Source of the DNA: Simmondsia chinensis
Lineage: Eukaryota > Streptophyta > Magnoliopsida > Caryophyllales > Simmondsiaceae
Direction of reading: 5' to 3'
Assembly: GCA_018398585.1 (NCBI GenBank)
Contig: JAGTTD010000008.1
Coordinates: 26,187,172 to 26,251,171, forward strand
DNA length: 64,000 bases
The notes under the pieces: generated by a model
Seen by the model: the letters and a program-made list of their open reading frames with translations, nothing else
What the model was told of the DNA's origin: nothing
Database searches by the model: none
Position numbers and translations under genes: made by a program
Shown here: in pieces, positions 11,002 to 22,242 of the stretch
How the letters are laid out: every line of letters begins with the position of its first letter
How positions within the stretch are numbered: the stretch's first letter is position 1

Positions 11002-14000
11002 TTAAGGATTGAAATGAAGAAATTGGCCTTGGATGAAGGCCCCATCTTCCCAAGTTGCGGCCTCATTTGGCATGTTCTCCCATTGCACAAGGACTTGAGT
11101 TATCCTCTTGCCTTTGCGCGTTAGGGTGAGACGCTTGAGGACCTTCTTAGGTTGAACTTCGGGGTGGCCATCTTGGTCACAACTAGGTAAGAACACACTA
11201 CGCACAATATTATCTCCAATCTTCTTTTTTAGGCGTGAAACATAAAAAACTGGATGTATTTTAGATTCTAGAGGTAGTTCCAACTTATAAGCAACCTTCC
11301 CCATCCTAGCAATTATCTTAAATGGCTCGTAGTACTGAGCGGCTAGTTTAAGGTTACGCCTCATTGCAACCGAAGTTTGGCGATAAGGTTGTAACTTTAA
11401 GTACACTAAGTCGCCTATGTTAAATTCACGTTCGGTCCTATGTAGGTCGGCTTGTTGCTTATAACGGTGTTGTGCTTCTATTAGGTTTTCTCTTAGGAGG
11501 GTAGCCATATTTTGCCTTTCCATAAGCAATTCCTCTACACCGGGGGAAGAAGATACACATGGGTAGTCAATAGCTAAAATCCTAGGTTCATACCCATAAA
11601 GAGCTAAAAATGGGGTAGTTTTAATAGAAGAATGGTAGTTAGTATTGTACCAAAATTCCGCTAGTGGTAACCATTGAACCCATGCTTTTGGTTTATTTAA
11701 GGCCATGGCACGTAAATAGTCTTCCAAACATTGGTTCACATGTTCGGTTTGGCCATCCGATTGGGGATGGTAGGAAGTACTCATGTTAAGTCCTACACCC
11801 GCCAACCTAAATAATTCCTTCCAAAAGATGCTTTGGAAGGTGCCATCCGGATTTGAAAGTATGTTTTTGGGTAACCCATGCAATCGGTACACATGATCAA
11901 GAAAAAGTTGTGCTACTTTAGTGGCCGTGAAAGGATGAGATAAGGATATAAAATGAGCATATTTAGTAAAGCGATCTACCACTACCAATATCGTATCCTT
12001 ACCAATGGACTTAGGCAAGCCTTCAACAAAGTCAAGACTAATACTTTCCCAAGCTTAGCTTGGATTAGGTAACGGTTGAAGCAAATCGGGATAGGGGACA
12101 TGCTTACTTTTAGTTCGTTGACATGTATCACACTTGGAGATCCAAGCACTAAAACTCTTTTTCATATTTGGCCAATAAAATAGACGTTTTGCTCTTATTA
12201 AAGATCCTTGGACACCGGAGTGCCCTCCAATAGGTGAATCATGTAATGTATGCATAATCTTATTTCTCAAGTTCGTGTTTTCAACTATGTAAATATGACC
12301 CTTATATCTTAAAATACCGCCATGAAGAGTGAAGGGGCTTTGAACCGTAGGTTCAAGGGTGGTGTGGGAAATGAGATCTAGGGCATGCTTGTCGTTGTCA
12401 TAACTTGCCTCGACTTCGCGTACCCATTGAGGCACCGCGCTAGTGAGGACCGAACAAGACCCTAACTCACACTCCTCATCACGTCTTGATAATGCATCCG
12501 TGGCTTTATTTTCTATTCCTTTTTCGTACACTATAGAATAACTAAGGTCCATGAGTTTTGACATACCCTTTTGTTGCAATTGGGTTGTCACGCGTTGGTC
12601 TAATAAAAATCGTAAGCTAGCATGTTCTGTTTTAGTAACAAAATGATTATTAAGTAAGTAGTGTCGCCATTTATCAACCGCCATTAGGATTGCCATGAGT
12701 TCTTTTTCGTAAACCGATAATCCTAAGTGATGAGGACCTAAGGCCTTACTAAGATAAGCTATAGGTCTACCCTCTTGACTCAAAACCGCACCTAGGCCTA
12801 CACCGCAAGCGTCCGTTTCAAGTGTAAAAGGTTTAGTAAAATCGGGAAGAGCTAGAACCAGCGTCGACACCATAGCATGCTTAAGGGTATCAAACGCAAG
12901 TTGGGCACTCTCATTCCAAGTGAAATCACCTTTGGAGAGAAGGCAATTTAGAGGTTTACTAATAGACCCATATCCCTTAATAAACTTACGGCTGTAACCG
13001 GTTAATCCTAAGAAACCCCTAAGACTCTTAAGGCTCCTCGGTTGTGGCCAAGCTACCATGGCTTCAATCTTACTAGGGTCCGTAGCTACACCGTGAGGGC
13101 TAATGATATGTCCTAAGTATTCTACATGATCAATACCGAACACACATTTACTTCGTTTAGCATATAGTTGATTAGTTCATAAGGTTTCAAGAACTTGACC
13201 CAAGTGACCAATGTGAGTTGTCATACATGGACTATAAACCAAAATATCATCAAAGAAGACTAAGACAAATTGACGAAGAAAAGAAGAGAAAACCTCATTC
13301 ATTAAAGCTTGAAAAGTGGCCGGTGCATTGGTGAGGCCGAAAGGCATCACCTTGAACTCGTAATGACCTTGATTTGTACGAAAAGCCATTTTGTGGCGAT
13401 CCTCATCTTGGACAAGAATTTGATGATAACCGGCTCTTAAGTCTATCTTTGAAAATACATGGGCTCCATGCAACTCATCAAGTAGATCATCAATAACGGG
13501 GATGGGGAATTTATCTTTTACCGTTATGTTGTTAAGTTGTCTATAATCAACACAAAAACGATAAGTTCCATCCTTCTTACGTACTAGCAAAACGGGTGAA
13601 GCAAACGGGCTATGGCTCGGTTGAATTATAGAAGAGGAAAGCATTTCCTTAACTTGTTTTTCAATTTCGTTCTTTTGACTATGAGGGTAGCGATAGGGTC
13701 TTATAGACACTGTTTTAGCCTCGGTTTGGGTGGGAATAGCATGATCATGGGCTCGGCTAGGTGGTAGAGTCCTAGGAATAGCAAATACATCCTCATATTC
13801 ATTTAGTAAAGGTTCAAGGTCCGGATGGGAATAAGTAGCTTTTTCTTCACTACCAATGGCTAAAAATAAGTGACCTACTAAACTATGGACTTTCTTTTTT
13901 TCAACCAGCAATTGACGCGTCTCGGTTTTTACCACACTAGCTGCGTCATTATGGACTTTCTTTTTAATAAACCGTTTTAGGCCATTTTCGGACATTGCAT

Positions 14001-15719
14001 GTAAGGTCGCATTATCGGACGTGCCTTGTAAGTGAATAGGTTGGCCATCCTTAAAACATGAGAATTTAAGGTTAGTAAAGTCAAAAGTAACCGGCCCATA
14101 TCTTTGTAGCCAATCTACACCTAAGACCATGTCACTACCTCGTAAATCAAGTACTCGTAAGTCATCGGAAAAGATTGTACCTTGCACTTTCCACTTCAAC
14201 GTAGGACATTTTTGGTACCTCACCAAGCTTTCTCCATTGGCAACCGTGATTGTCATCACCACGGTAGGCACCGTGTCAAGCTTGAGCTCTTGGACAACGC
14301 TTGCGTCCAAGAAACTGTTGGTGCTTCCGCTGTCTACTAGGATCGTAATAGGCCTTTTCTTGATTGAGCCCTTCAATCGTAATGTGTTGTGGGTGATGCA
14401 TCCGGATAAGGCATTCAAAGAGATCTCCATGACATCATCACCCTCGTCTTCTTGAGGAAGTTCTTCATCTGTATCTTCGAGTTCATCATCGACTTCCTCT
14501 TGGCCTTCCATACTTTGAAGCTTGTTTTTGCATACATGGCCTGGAAAATACCGTTCATGACAACGGTAGCATTGTCCTGGGTCTCGCCTAGGCACATTAG
14601 GCGCTGTCGTGGTGCTAGGCGCTGGTCTTGGAGGCACGGACTAGGTCGCGCCAGCAGGGGCCTGGGCACTGGTCTGGACAGGAGCTGGTGGTCGTGACTG
14701 GAACGAGGATCCGCCCGGGTTCCATACTGTTGCTGCTGCTTGTACGAGGGTCTAGGATCCGTGGCACTCCTAATCTCTGATATAGTTATTTCTTGAAGTT
14801 TTGCTTGCTCAATAGCAGAATTCATGTCGGATGGTCGGTTGGCTTTAACAGCAGCCCGGACGGCGGGCTTTGAACCCCCAATAAAGCTTGGGACATAATA
14901 GGATTCACTTAGGTTGTGATGATAAATCATCATCCAACTTCGCAATTCCTCAAAACGGATCTCATATTCCTCCATGGTACCGGTTTGAGCAGTTTTATTA
15001 AATTGTTCCACCACATCTTGTAAAGATTTATCCCCAAACCGTTTACATAATTCGTCTGTAAAAAATTGCCAAGTCATAACCGGGTTATTTAATTCAAGAG
15101 CATGGAACCAAATGTCACCATACTCATGCAAGTGTGATGAAGCAACGTTAACCCATTTCTCAACCGGAGTTTGGTACCAACGAAAGTATTTTAAACATTT
15201 ACGTATCCAAACTCTAGGATTCGTACCATTGAATGTCGGGAGATTAATCTTTGAGTTGTGATGGGAGGACCATGATCGTGTACTAAACTCATTGCGGCTA
15301 TGATCACCATCTTCGGATCTCGGTTGGTGCCTTACTTCCCTTGGCTCGGGCACACGGATAGGAGGAGGTGGGGGAGGTGGTGGTAACATTCCCGAACCAC
15401 CCACTTGCATATAGTTACCCGATCCAACTTGCTCACCATGCGTTGCAACATCGGGTACGGCCACAGGAACACTTTCGGGTCGTTTCTCTTGATTCATCAA
15501 GATCCGGTTCATGGTCTCTGCCAAGGATGCCATTGAAGCTTCGACACCACGTTGGCTACGTCCAATGCTCGTGACATCAGTGGCCAAGCTGTCCACCGAT
15601 GCCTTCTAACCGTTGCTCATCACGTTTTGGCCTCGGACCAACGTGTCAAGCCTATCCAATCTTCTTTCAATGTCCATAATTTTGTCATGCGAACCGGAAG
15701 TCTCCTCGGATGAAGACAT
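11002..15719 (-). pseudogene. Element C gag-pol polyprotein, nearly intact
   Basis: On the minus strand gag starts at 15719 (MSSSEETSGSHDK). It carries a retrotransposon gag domain (WIRKCLKYFRWYQ near 15200) and, after a frame change near 14600, a knuckle ([14 protein letters not shown]). Protease reads [13 protein letters not shown] (near 14330). RT has [13 protein letters not shown] and FFDDILVYS (near 13230). RNase H has ETDACGVGLGAVL (near 12810). Integrase has CDTCQRTKS (near 12120), DFVEGLPKS and YHPQSDGQTE (near 11750). The C-terminus VLVQWENMPNEAATWED is chromodomain-like. Stops sit at 15606-15608 (TAG), 13177-13179 (TGA) and 12055-12057 (TAA); each is one C-to-T change from CAG, CGA or CAA. 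The gag-pol shift could be natural frameshifting or a mutation. Confidence 0.93.
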
Positions 15720-15772
15720 AGTGTTGGTAGCTCGATTGTTTCTTGTAATCGCCAGTTTTGAGATCGTAACGT

Positions 15773-15784
15773 GCTCTGATACCA
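15773..15784 (-). other. Element C primer-binding site
   Basis: On the minus strand this is a perfect TGGTATCAGAGC, complementary to plant initiator-Met tRNA, three bases from the 5' LTR. Confidence 0.93.
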
Positions 15785-15787
15785 ATT

Positions 15788-16503
15788 TGTCACAACCTCG
15801 CGGATGTGACGGCCAAAGTGCAAGACTTGGGCCCAAATGAAAGAGAGGTTAGATGAGAAAAGAAAGAGAATTAGAGTTTAGATGAGAGAAAGAATTAGAG
15901 TTAGATGAGAGAGAGAAGTAGAATTAGATGAGAATAGAGAATTAGATGAGAAATGAAAGAGGCATTGCATATATTTCAATTGATGATTACAAAATGAATA
16001 TAAATGTCTATTTATAGAAAATACAAGAATTACTAAATAATACTTGAAAATACTTAATTACATTAATAAAATCAAATAATATCTTGAGAAGATTCCCTCC
16101 AACGGCTAGTAGGAGGAGCGGGCTAACGGCTAGGACAGCTGGCCAGGGGAGCGTCCCTGCAACGGTCAAGAGGAGCTCCTGGCACGGGTTTAGGTGTGGC
16201 ACAGCCTTGGGAAGGAAAGCTGGGGACGCGGGCTTGACACAGGACTGGGGCGTGACCTTGGGCGTGGGCTTGACACTCGCGGGGTGCGAACCGGGCGCGG
16301 CCAAGACAAGGCCTTGACAATGTCATGACAAGGCTGGTGCGCGAACTGGGCAGCGACCATGACAAGGGCTGGGCGTGACTGGGGCGCGAACTAGGACACG
16401 AACTGGGCAGCGACTTGGGACAACACCTTGACAAGCACGAATCACGGCATCTGCTCATATCTAGACATAGTAAAGCAAAACCAATGGTGTCATGGCCATG
16501 ACA
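15788..16503 (-). repeat. Element C 5' LTR
   Basis: 716 bp, the same length as 10257-10972. It ends GACA and is followed by ttcag, after which the A LTR resumes with cgagatttttgctaac. Confidence 0.93.
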
Positions 16504-16508
16504 TTCAG

Positions 16509-16836
16509 CCGAGATTTTTGCTAACTTATTTGTTACTTTCCTTTATTTGCTGGTTTATTTTCCTTATTTGCTGATTTATTTACTTTCCAAATCTTGTAAA
16601 TTTGAATTCAAATTCATTTGTCATCCTCTATGTAAAGGAGAAGAAGAGTTAGTTTTAGGTAGTCAATTAAAATTTCCAGTAGATTATTTTCTTCCTTTTG
16701 TAATCTCGATTTCTCGACTTGTGCGAAATGAGTTTATGAACCTCTTTTGTTAATTTTATTCCAGTGTTAATGAAATTCAAAAGGGAAGGTCGTTGAACCT
16801 TCCCGTACCCCAAAAGTCCCATCACGCGTTGCATAA
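16509..16836 (+). repeat. Element A 3' LTR, segment 3
   Basis: Matches about 1137-1441 of the 5' LTR with extra bases and substitutions. The end reads gcataa instead of gcatca, so the exact boundary is uncertain by a few bases. Confidence 0.87.
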
Positions 16837-17171
16837 ATACGTGTGAAAACTTACTTTGTGTAAATTAATATAATATATTTGTTTTATTACAATATTTTTA
16901 TTTTGTACAAGGGTATGCTTAGAGCACTTCGTCTGATCGCATGAAAAAGAAAGATATTGTCATTCGATATGACATGCGTGGGGTGAAACTCGCCAAATCC
17001 TCCCAATAATCCACACTAAAATAGGAGGAGATGTGATAACCCACTGCGAAAAATATAATACAATATATATTACTAAAATGGATATGACTACTCTGACATA
17101 ATGCATAATCGTGTAACATTAACTCAAACTCATTACTTAAGACATATTGTGGTAGTGCTTAGAAAATGTGA
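16837..17171. other. Non-coding stretch between element A and the P450 stop codon
   Basis: AT-rich, with no gene seen. It follows the P450 stop codon at 17172-17174 on the minus strand, so part of it is probably the old 3' untranslated region. Confidence 0.55.
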
Positions 17172-17225
17172 TTAGCAAGATCTTGGAGTAGCAGCGACAA
17201 GAAGAGGATCCTTCCTATGGATGGT
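17172..17225 (-). pseudogene. Cytochrome P450 exon 2, last codons (separated by element D)
   Basis: On the minus strand this reads THRKDPLVAAATPRSC-like codons and then a TAA stop at 17172-17174. It continues exactly from the codons at 31156 when element D and one copy of the atggt duplication are removed, giving PGITIHRKDPLV. CYP71-clan enzymes usually end with a basic stretch followed by PL and a short hydrophobic tail, which this fits. So D landed about 14 codons before the end of the gene and cut off its C-terminus. The rest of exon 2 is at 31156-31719. Confidence 0.85.
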
Positions 17226-18414
17226 TGTTGTGAATTCGGGCCCTAAATCAGACCCGAACTCAACTCGAAAACAGGATCTTGTCCCAGCACTGAGCAACGA
17301 AAAACCCACAAACGAAACAATGCGGAAATTAAACCAGAAACAACGAAAACAACGAAGAACACCCGATATATGTGGTTCGGTACCTCAGCGAGGTCCTAGT
17401 CCATGGGCCTCCGTTATCAGAGGAGTTAAATCCACTATCAGTAAAGTTAGCGTTACAATCACTGATTGAGCATCAAGTCTAAAACGAAAACCATAACAGA
17501 GATTAAAGCAAGAAAACGAGAAAGAACTAGATGAAAGCCATCCCTGAGCAAATACGGGCGAAGAACAGCCTAGGGACCCAAGCCTAGCCAGAATCGTTGA
17601 AGAAGACCTTGTTTGGGACGGCGCATCGCCTTGAACCGAGCATCCCGAGCTCCAAGGTTCACCACCGTCTTCTTCTTCTTAATCTTCAGCCTCCTACCTC
17701 GGACTTCACACTCTCTCTCTCCTCGACCTTTCTCACACTAGAAAGTCGTCTCTCTCCTCCATGTTTTCTCCTTTCTCTCCTCTGCGTTTCCGTTCCAGAA
17801 ACCCCAAAAAAGTGTTTTCACCATTTTAGCTCTCTGTAATATAATGCTCTTCAATTTGTTCACCTTTTTTTTCATCTATAAAGTAGCTTGCTTCACTTGC
17901 TTTTTTTTCTCTGCTTTGGTAAACCCCTGTCATATAAAGGGTAAATATAAAGCAACAGTGCAAGCCTCATCCAACGGCTAACACTAGGACACGTGGCACG
18001 ATCCGACGTTCGGGTACAGCTGGCTGGGCACGGGTAACAGGTACGGGAAACCGGGTCGAGTAATAACCACCGGGTAATAATAACAAACCTGATATTATTT
18101 TTACCCAAAAGAAAATACAATATATTTTTCAAATCTTTTAACCCATTTTAAAACCCAATTTCAAATCAATAAAATTATCTATAATTTCTATTCCCCAAAT
18201 TAGGATATAATCATCCAAGTTTGCCTCCAACGAGCCTAAACAAGGCGGGTGGCTAAAACCGGCGAATGACATCCTAATTTCCTGAATAGAAGATCTCCGA
18301 CAATTTTAACCTTTCATTTAGTCAAGACGCTCCAGCATATTATTACTGATGAACTTACATAACTCAGTTACATCCTATAGTGGATATCGAATTTCATGGG
18401 ACCATAATCCAACA
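17226..18414 (-). repeat. Element D 3' LTR
   Basis: 1189 bp, TGTTGTG...CCAACA. Long CT-rich and AT-rich blocks are shared with the right LTR. It contains small open frames also present in the other LTR, none resembling a known protein. Confidence 0.9.
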
Positions 18415-20681
18415 AACTCCACTATGGTCTCATGAAATTAACTCACAACGCTCCTTCGAAAATAGAGGCCATTTCGAAAAACAAGTTTCACACCAAGAAA
18501 CCAAACATGCTCATACAACAACATGGGCACAATCATTGTGATCAAGTCTATCACAATATCAACACGAAATCCAAGCTAAACATGCAATTCACCTAGAATT
18601 CAAGTTAGCCAAATCAATTTATACACTGCATCACAAGACTCCACCATGAACAATATCCAAAAAAACAACCCAACATGAGCAAACAACTTAATGACTATTA
18701 CTCAAAATATAAGGTACCTAAACATAACCTTACCAAACAAATGGTCCATCCAAGGTTCACATAAGAACAATACCTTACACTTTTCCCAAAACTAGAAAAC
18801 AAGGCATGAAACAATGATCCTAAGGGCATACAAGTCTCCAAAGACAACACCATGCCCACATATGACTTAAACATATCATGTTTTCCCAATTCTTGGCTAA
18901 AATTCAGTAAAATAGCTCAAATACATAATAATATGCAAAAAATTCAGAAACTTATAGCATATTCCAGCAGCAATCAGCCAAAAAAGCAGTAAAATTAGTA
19001 TGAGCAGCACTAAAGACAGCATACCAGCATGTAGCAGTCCAAAACAGCAACAAATTCAACTTGAAACAGTCCATAAACAACATGTAAAAGACCTGGTTCA
19101 TCTCTAAAACGATATGCTATCATCACTTCAAGCAACAAGTACCAATATATTCAACTTGATTCCAACATAGCCTTGGGAAATGCATGAGACATCAACATGG
19201 AGACCAAGTACACTAAACCACACATTGATTTTCCATAAGAACTTACAAGTTCTCTAAACCCTTTACAATGCTCAATTATTTCACTTAGTTCACTTAAACA
19301 TTTGCAAGAAACACCCATTCTCACATACAAAGTCTAATCCATGACTAAACTCAAAACATGCAATGTTCTATCCACACACGGGGTCCAAGATTGTGCAACT
19401 AGATATGCCTAACCTAAGAGTTGTCAATCCTAGGTTCAAGGCTTCCATTCCAACAAGTTCACAATCAACCTCAAGCATTAAACATATGTTAACCACTACA
19501 ATCACATAGAACATTGAAAAGGCACATAATTTAATTTCTGAACAGCACAATCAGCCACACAACAGTAGCACCAGCACCATGCCAGGGTGTTCAAACTAAC
19601 GCCAAAACGAAATCCAAACCAAGGACTCCCATCCGACCACAAACAGGGTCAGGCTTGAGCAATTTACCTCCGAAATTGCTCCACCAAAACAAGAATCTAC
19701 ACAAGATTTACAACTGATCATTCACGAGGCCAAACATGAGCGATTAACCCCGAACCGCTCCACCGATTAGATGCACCTAGAGCTTTCTCACTTCAAGACA
19801 AATAATTAGTCTAAAGGCATAAACATCTTTTCCACAACAGGAAACCACAGCAACGAGAAATACATGCTACCTAGGCCACCTAATCGAGTGCCCAAAAACC
19901 AAGACACTTAAAGACTCGTCTCAACTACCTCGTAGGAGACAACCTATTGCTTTAGACGCAGTCTAACGCTCAAGCCATATGGCCCATCTCCGATACTAGT
20001 CCAACCCGACTAGAGACAACCAAGGACTTCAAGAAGGTCCTAACCAATTAGACACTTCTAAGGTTCCAAAAGAAAACTAAGTTTTCTCAACTATTCAGGG
20101 ATATCCAATGTTCTACACCCAAGATAGTTGTCCTCCAACCATCTCTCAAGAAACATCTACCACGCACACCCCACCACCTATTAAATCCAAAACAGGTAGA
20201 AAAAGTCCTCAATCTAGGTCAAAACAAAGCATCCAACGCCTCAACCGGCACCCAGTTCTAATTGCAAAGCCAAACCTAAATTTCTGATAGTGATTAAACA
20301 TTTTCATTTTTCTTTCATATCGCACATATGTTCTTCCTTTTTCCGAACTTTTATTATACTACCACATACATAGCAGTAGCCGAAAAACAAAACTTAGATT
20401 TTTCAAAGAAACAAAAGCCCATTGATCATCTCAAAACAAGCGTTCTTGTTAAAAAAACCCATTTGGAAATTTGACACAAAAAAATTTCACAAAAAAAAAG
20501 AAACATTTCAGACCCTATTTTTGTAAAAATTTTCTTGGTTCTTTCATTTCTCTCCAAGAAACAAAGAACATCCCAATTTTTCAAGAAAATCCTAGATCTG
20601 AAAATCAAGACAATCCAACACAAAACCACTTTCTAGTTCTATTTCGTTCGTGTTTTCTTGTTTTCTTGCTCTGATACCACT
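18415..20681 (-). other. Internal non-coding region of element D
   Basis: About 2.27 kb, strongly enriched in C and A on the plus strand, without a retroelement domain in any frame. I see no nucleic-acid-binding knuckle, protease, RT or integrase motif. It may serve only as template and packaging RNA. Confidence 0.75.
20668..20679 (-). other. Element D primer-binding site
   Basis: Perfect TGGTATCAGAGC on the minus strand, two bases from the right LTR. This fixes the element as minus-strand. Confidence 0.92.
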
Positions 20682-21842
20682 TGTTGTGAATTCGGGCCCT
20701 AAATCAGACCCGATCTCAACTCGAAAACAAGATCTTGTCCCAGCACTAAGCAACGAAAAACCCACAAACGAAACACTGCCGAAATTAAACCAGAAACAAT
20801 GAAAACAACAAAAAACAGGCGATATACGTGGTTCGGCACCTCAGCGAGGTCCTAGTCCACAGACCTCCGTTTTCAGAGGAGTTAAATCCACTATCAATAA
20901 AGTTAGGGTTACAGTCATAGACTGAGCATCAAGTCTAAAACGAAAGCCATAACAGAGATTAAAGCAAGAAAACGAGAAAGAACAAGATGAAAGCCATCAC
21001 CGAGCAAATACGGGCGAAGAACAGCCTAGGGACCCAAGCCTAGCCTGAATCGTTGAAGAAGACCTCGTTTGGGACGACGCATCGCCTTGAACTAAGCATC
21101 TCGAGCTTCAAGGTTCACCACTGTCTTCTTCTCCTTAATCTTCGGCCTCCTACCTCGAACTTCACGCTCTCTCTCTCCTCCACCTTTCTCACACTAGAAA
21201 GTCGCCTCTCTCCTCCATGTTTTCTCCTTTCTCTCCTCTGCGTTTCCGTTCAAGAAACCCCAAAAAAGGGTTTTCACCATTTTAGCTCTCTGTAATATAA
21301 TGCTCTTCAATTTGTTCACCTTTTTTTCATCTGTAAAGTAGCTTGCTTCACTTGCTTTTTTTTCTCTACTTCAGTAAACCCCTATCATATAAAGGGTAAA
21401 TATAAAGCAATAGTGCGAGCCTCATCCACTGGCTAACACTGGGACACGTGGCACGATCTGACGTTCGGGTACAGCTGGCTGGGCACGGGCAACGGGTATG
21501 GTAAACCAAGTCGAGTAATAACCACCGGGTAATAATAACAAACTTAATATTATTTTTACCCAAAAGAAAATATAATATATTTTTCAAATCTTTTAACTCA
21601 TTTTAAAACCCAATTTCAAATCAATAAAATTGTCTATAATTTCTATTCTCCAAATTAGGATATAATCATCCAAGTTTGCCTCCAACGAGCCTAAACAAGG
21701 CGGGTGGCTAAAACTGGCAAACAGCATCCTAATTTCCCGAATAAAATTCTCCGACAATTTTAGCCTTTTATTTAGTTAAGACGCGCCGGCCTATTATTAC
21801 TGATGAACTTACATAACTCAGTTACATCCTATAGTGGATATC
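20682..21842 (-). repeat. Element D 5' LTR, main segment
   Basis: Matches 17226-18388 closely. The last five bases, atatc (21838-21842), are the left copy of element E's target duplication. The LTR resumes at 31130. Confidence 0.92.
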
Positions 21843-22202
21843 TGATGCATACAAAAGTGAACACCAGGCGATACAGGGCCCGGGAGCCACTACCGCCTCC
21901 CAGCATAACCGCCACCAGGCGGTACAGGGCCTAGAAGCCACTACCGCCTCCCAGCATAACCGCCATCAGGCAACATGGGGCCTAGGGGCCATTGCCGCCT
22001 CCTTAAACACCCCACCTAGATAACCTCACCTTTATAAATCATTAATGCCCCCATTGGCTGAAGAGGCAGGCGGTACCCAACCCCCATTACTTGCTGCCTA
22101 AGCATACATTCCCCTATAAATAAGGGAAGGGACCTCACAAGATAGACAAGGAACTTGAGCCTCGTTCCTCCCTCAAGAGCCCAACCAAAAAATCCCGAAA
22201 CA
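21843..22202 (+). repeat. Element E 5' LTR
   Basis: 360 bp. It carries two tandem copies of a block of about 51 bp rich in GGCGGTAC and ACCGCC (about 21865-21966), where the 3' LTR has one. A TATA-like cccctataaata lies near 22111. Confidence 0.9.
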
Positions 22203-22203
22203 A

Positions 22204-22221
22204 TAGGCGCCGTCTGTGGGA
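22204..22221 (+). other. Element E primer-binding site
   Basis: taggcgccgtctgtggga, close to the TGGCGCCGTCTGTGGGA form found in many plant Tat-type elements. It directly follows the 5' LTR. Confidence 0.8.
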
Positions 22222-22242
22222 AGGGCGGTACTAACTTTTCCC

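Larger units (their letters stand above)
10257..16503 (-). mobile_element. Ty3/gypsy chromovirus-like retrotransposon C, inserted in the 3' LTR of A
   Basis: Two LTRs of exactly 716 bp each (10257-10972 and 15788-16503, TGTCAC...GACA) are flanked by a perfect duplication ttcag (10252-10256, 16504-16508). By eye the LTRs differ at about 34 positions (about 95% identity), mostly transitions. The polyprotein is near-complete, with only a few stops and one gag-pol frame change, which makes it the best preserved autonomous-type element in the window. Confidence 0.96.
978..16836 (+). mobile_element. Ty3/gypsy LTR retrotransposon A (outer element of a three-level nest)
   Basis: The 5' LTR is 978-1441, followed by a primer-binding site one base off TGGTATCAGAGC (initiator-Met tRNA type). 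The body encodes a broken protease-RT-RNase H-integrase series, then a purine-rich tract (about 4727-4737), then a 3' LTR starting at 4738. Elements B and C split that 3' LTR into 4738-4860, 10236-10256 and 16509-16836; the joined length of about 472 bp fits the 464-bp 5' LTR. Most of gag is missing, because the reading jumps from a gag-like start to the gag-protease linker. I found no matching target-site duplication; 973-977 is ggaca and the right flank begins atacg. It belongs with elements F and G, which share the LTR start TGATGCA and the protease region. Confidence 0.9.

Noticed and set aside
10553..11124. GC-rich open frames in the C LTR
   Set aside because: They occur identically in both LTRs, are low-complexity, and match no known protein.
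973..16841. A target-site duplication for element A
   Set aside because: ggaca on the left does not match atacg (or a shifted reading) on the right; the right boundary is mutated.
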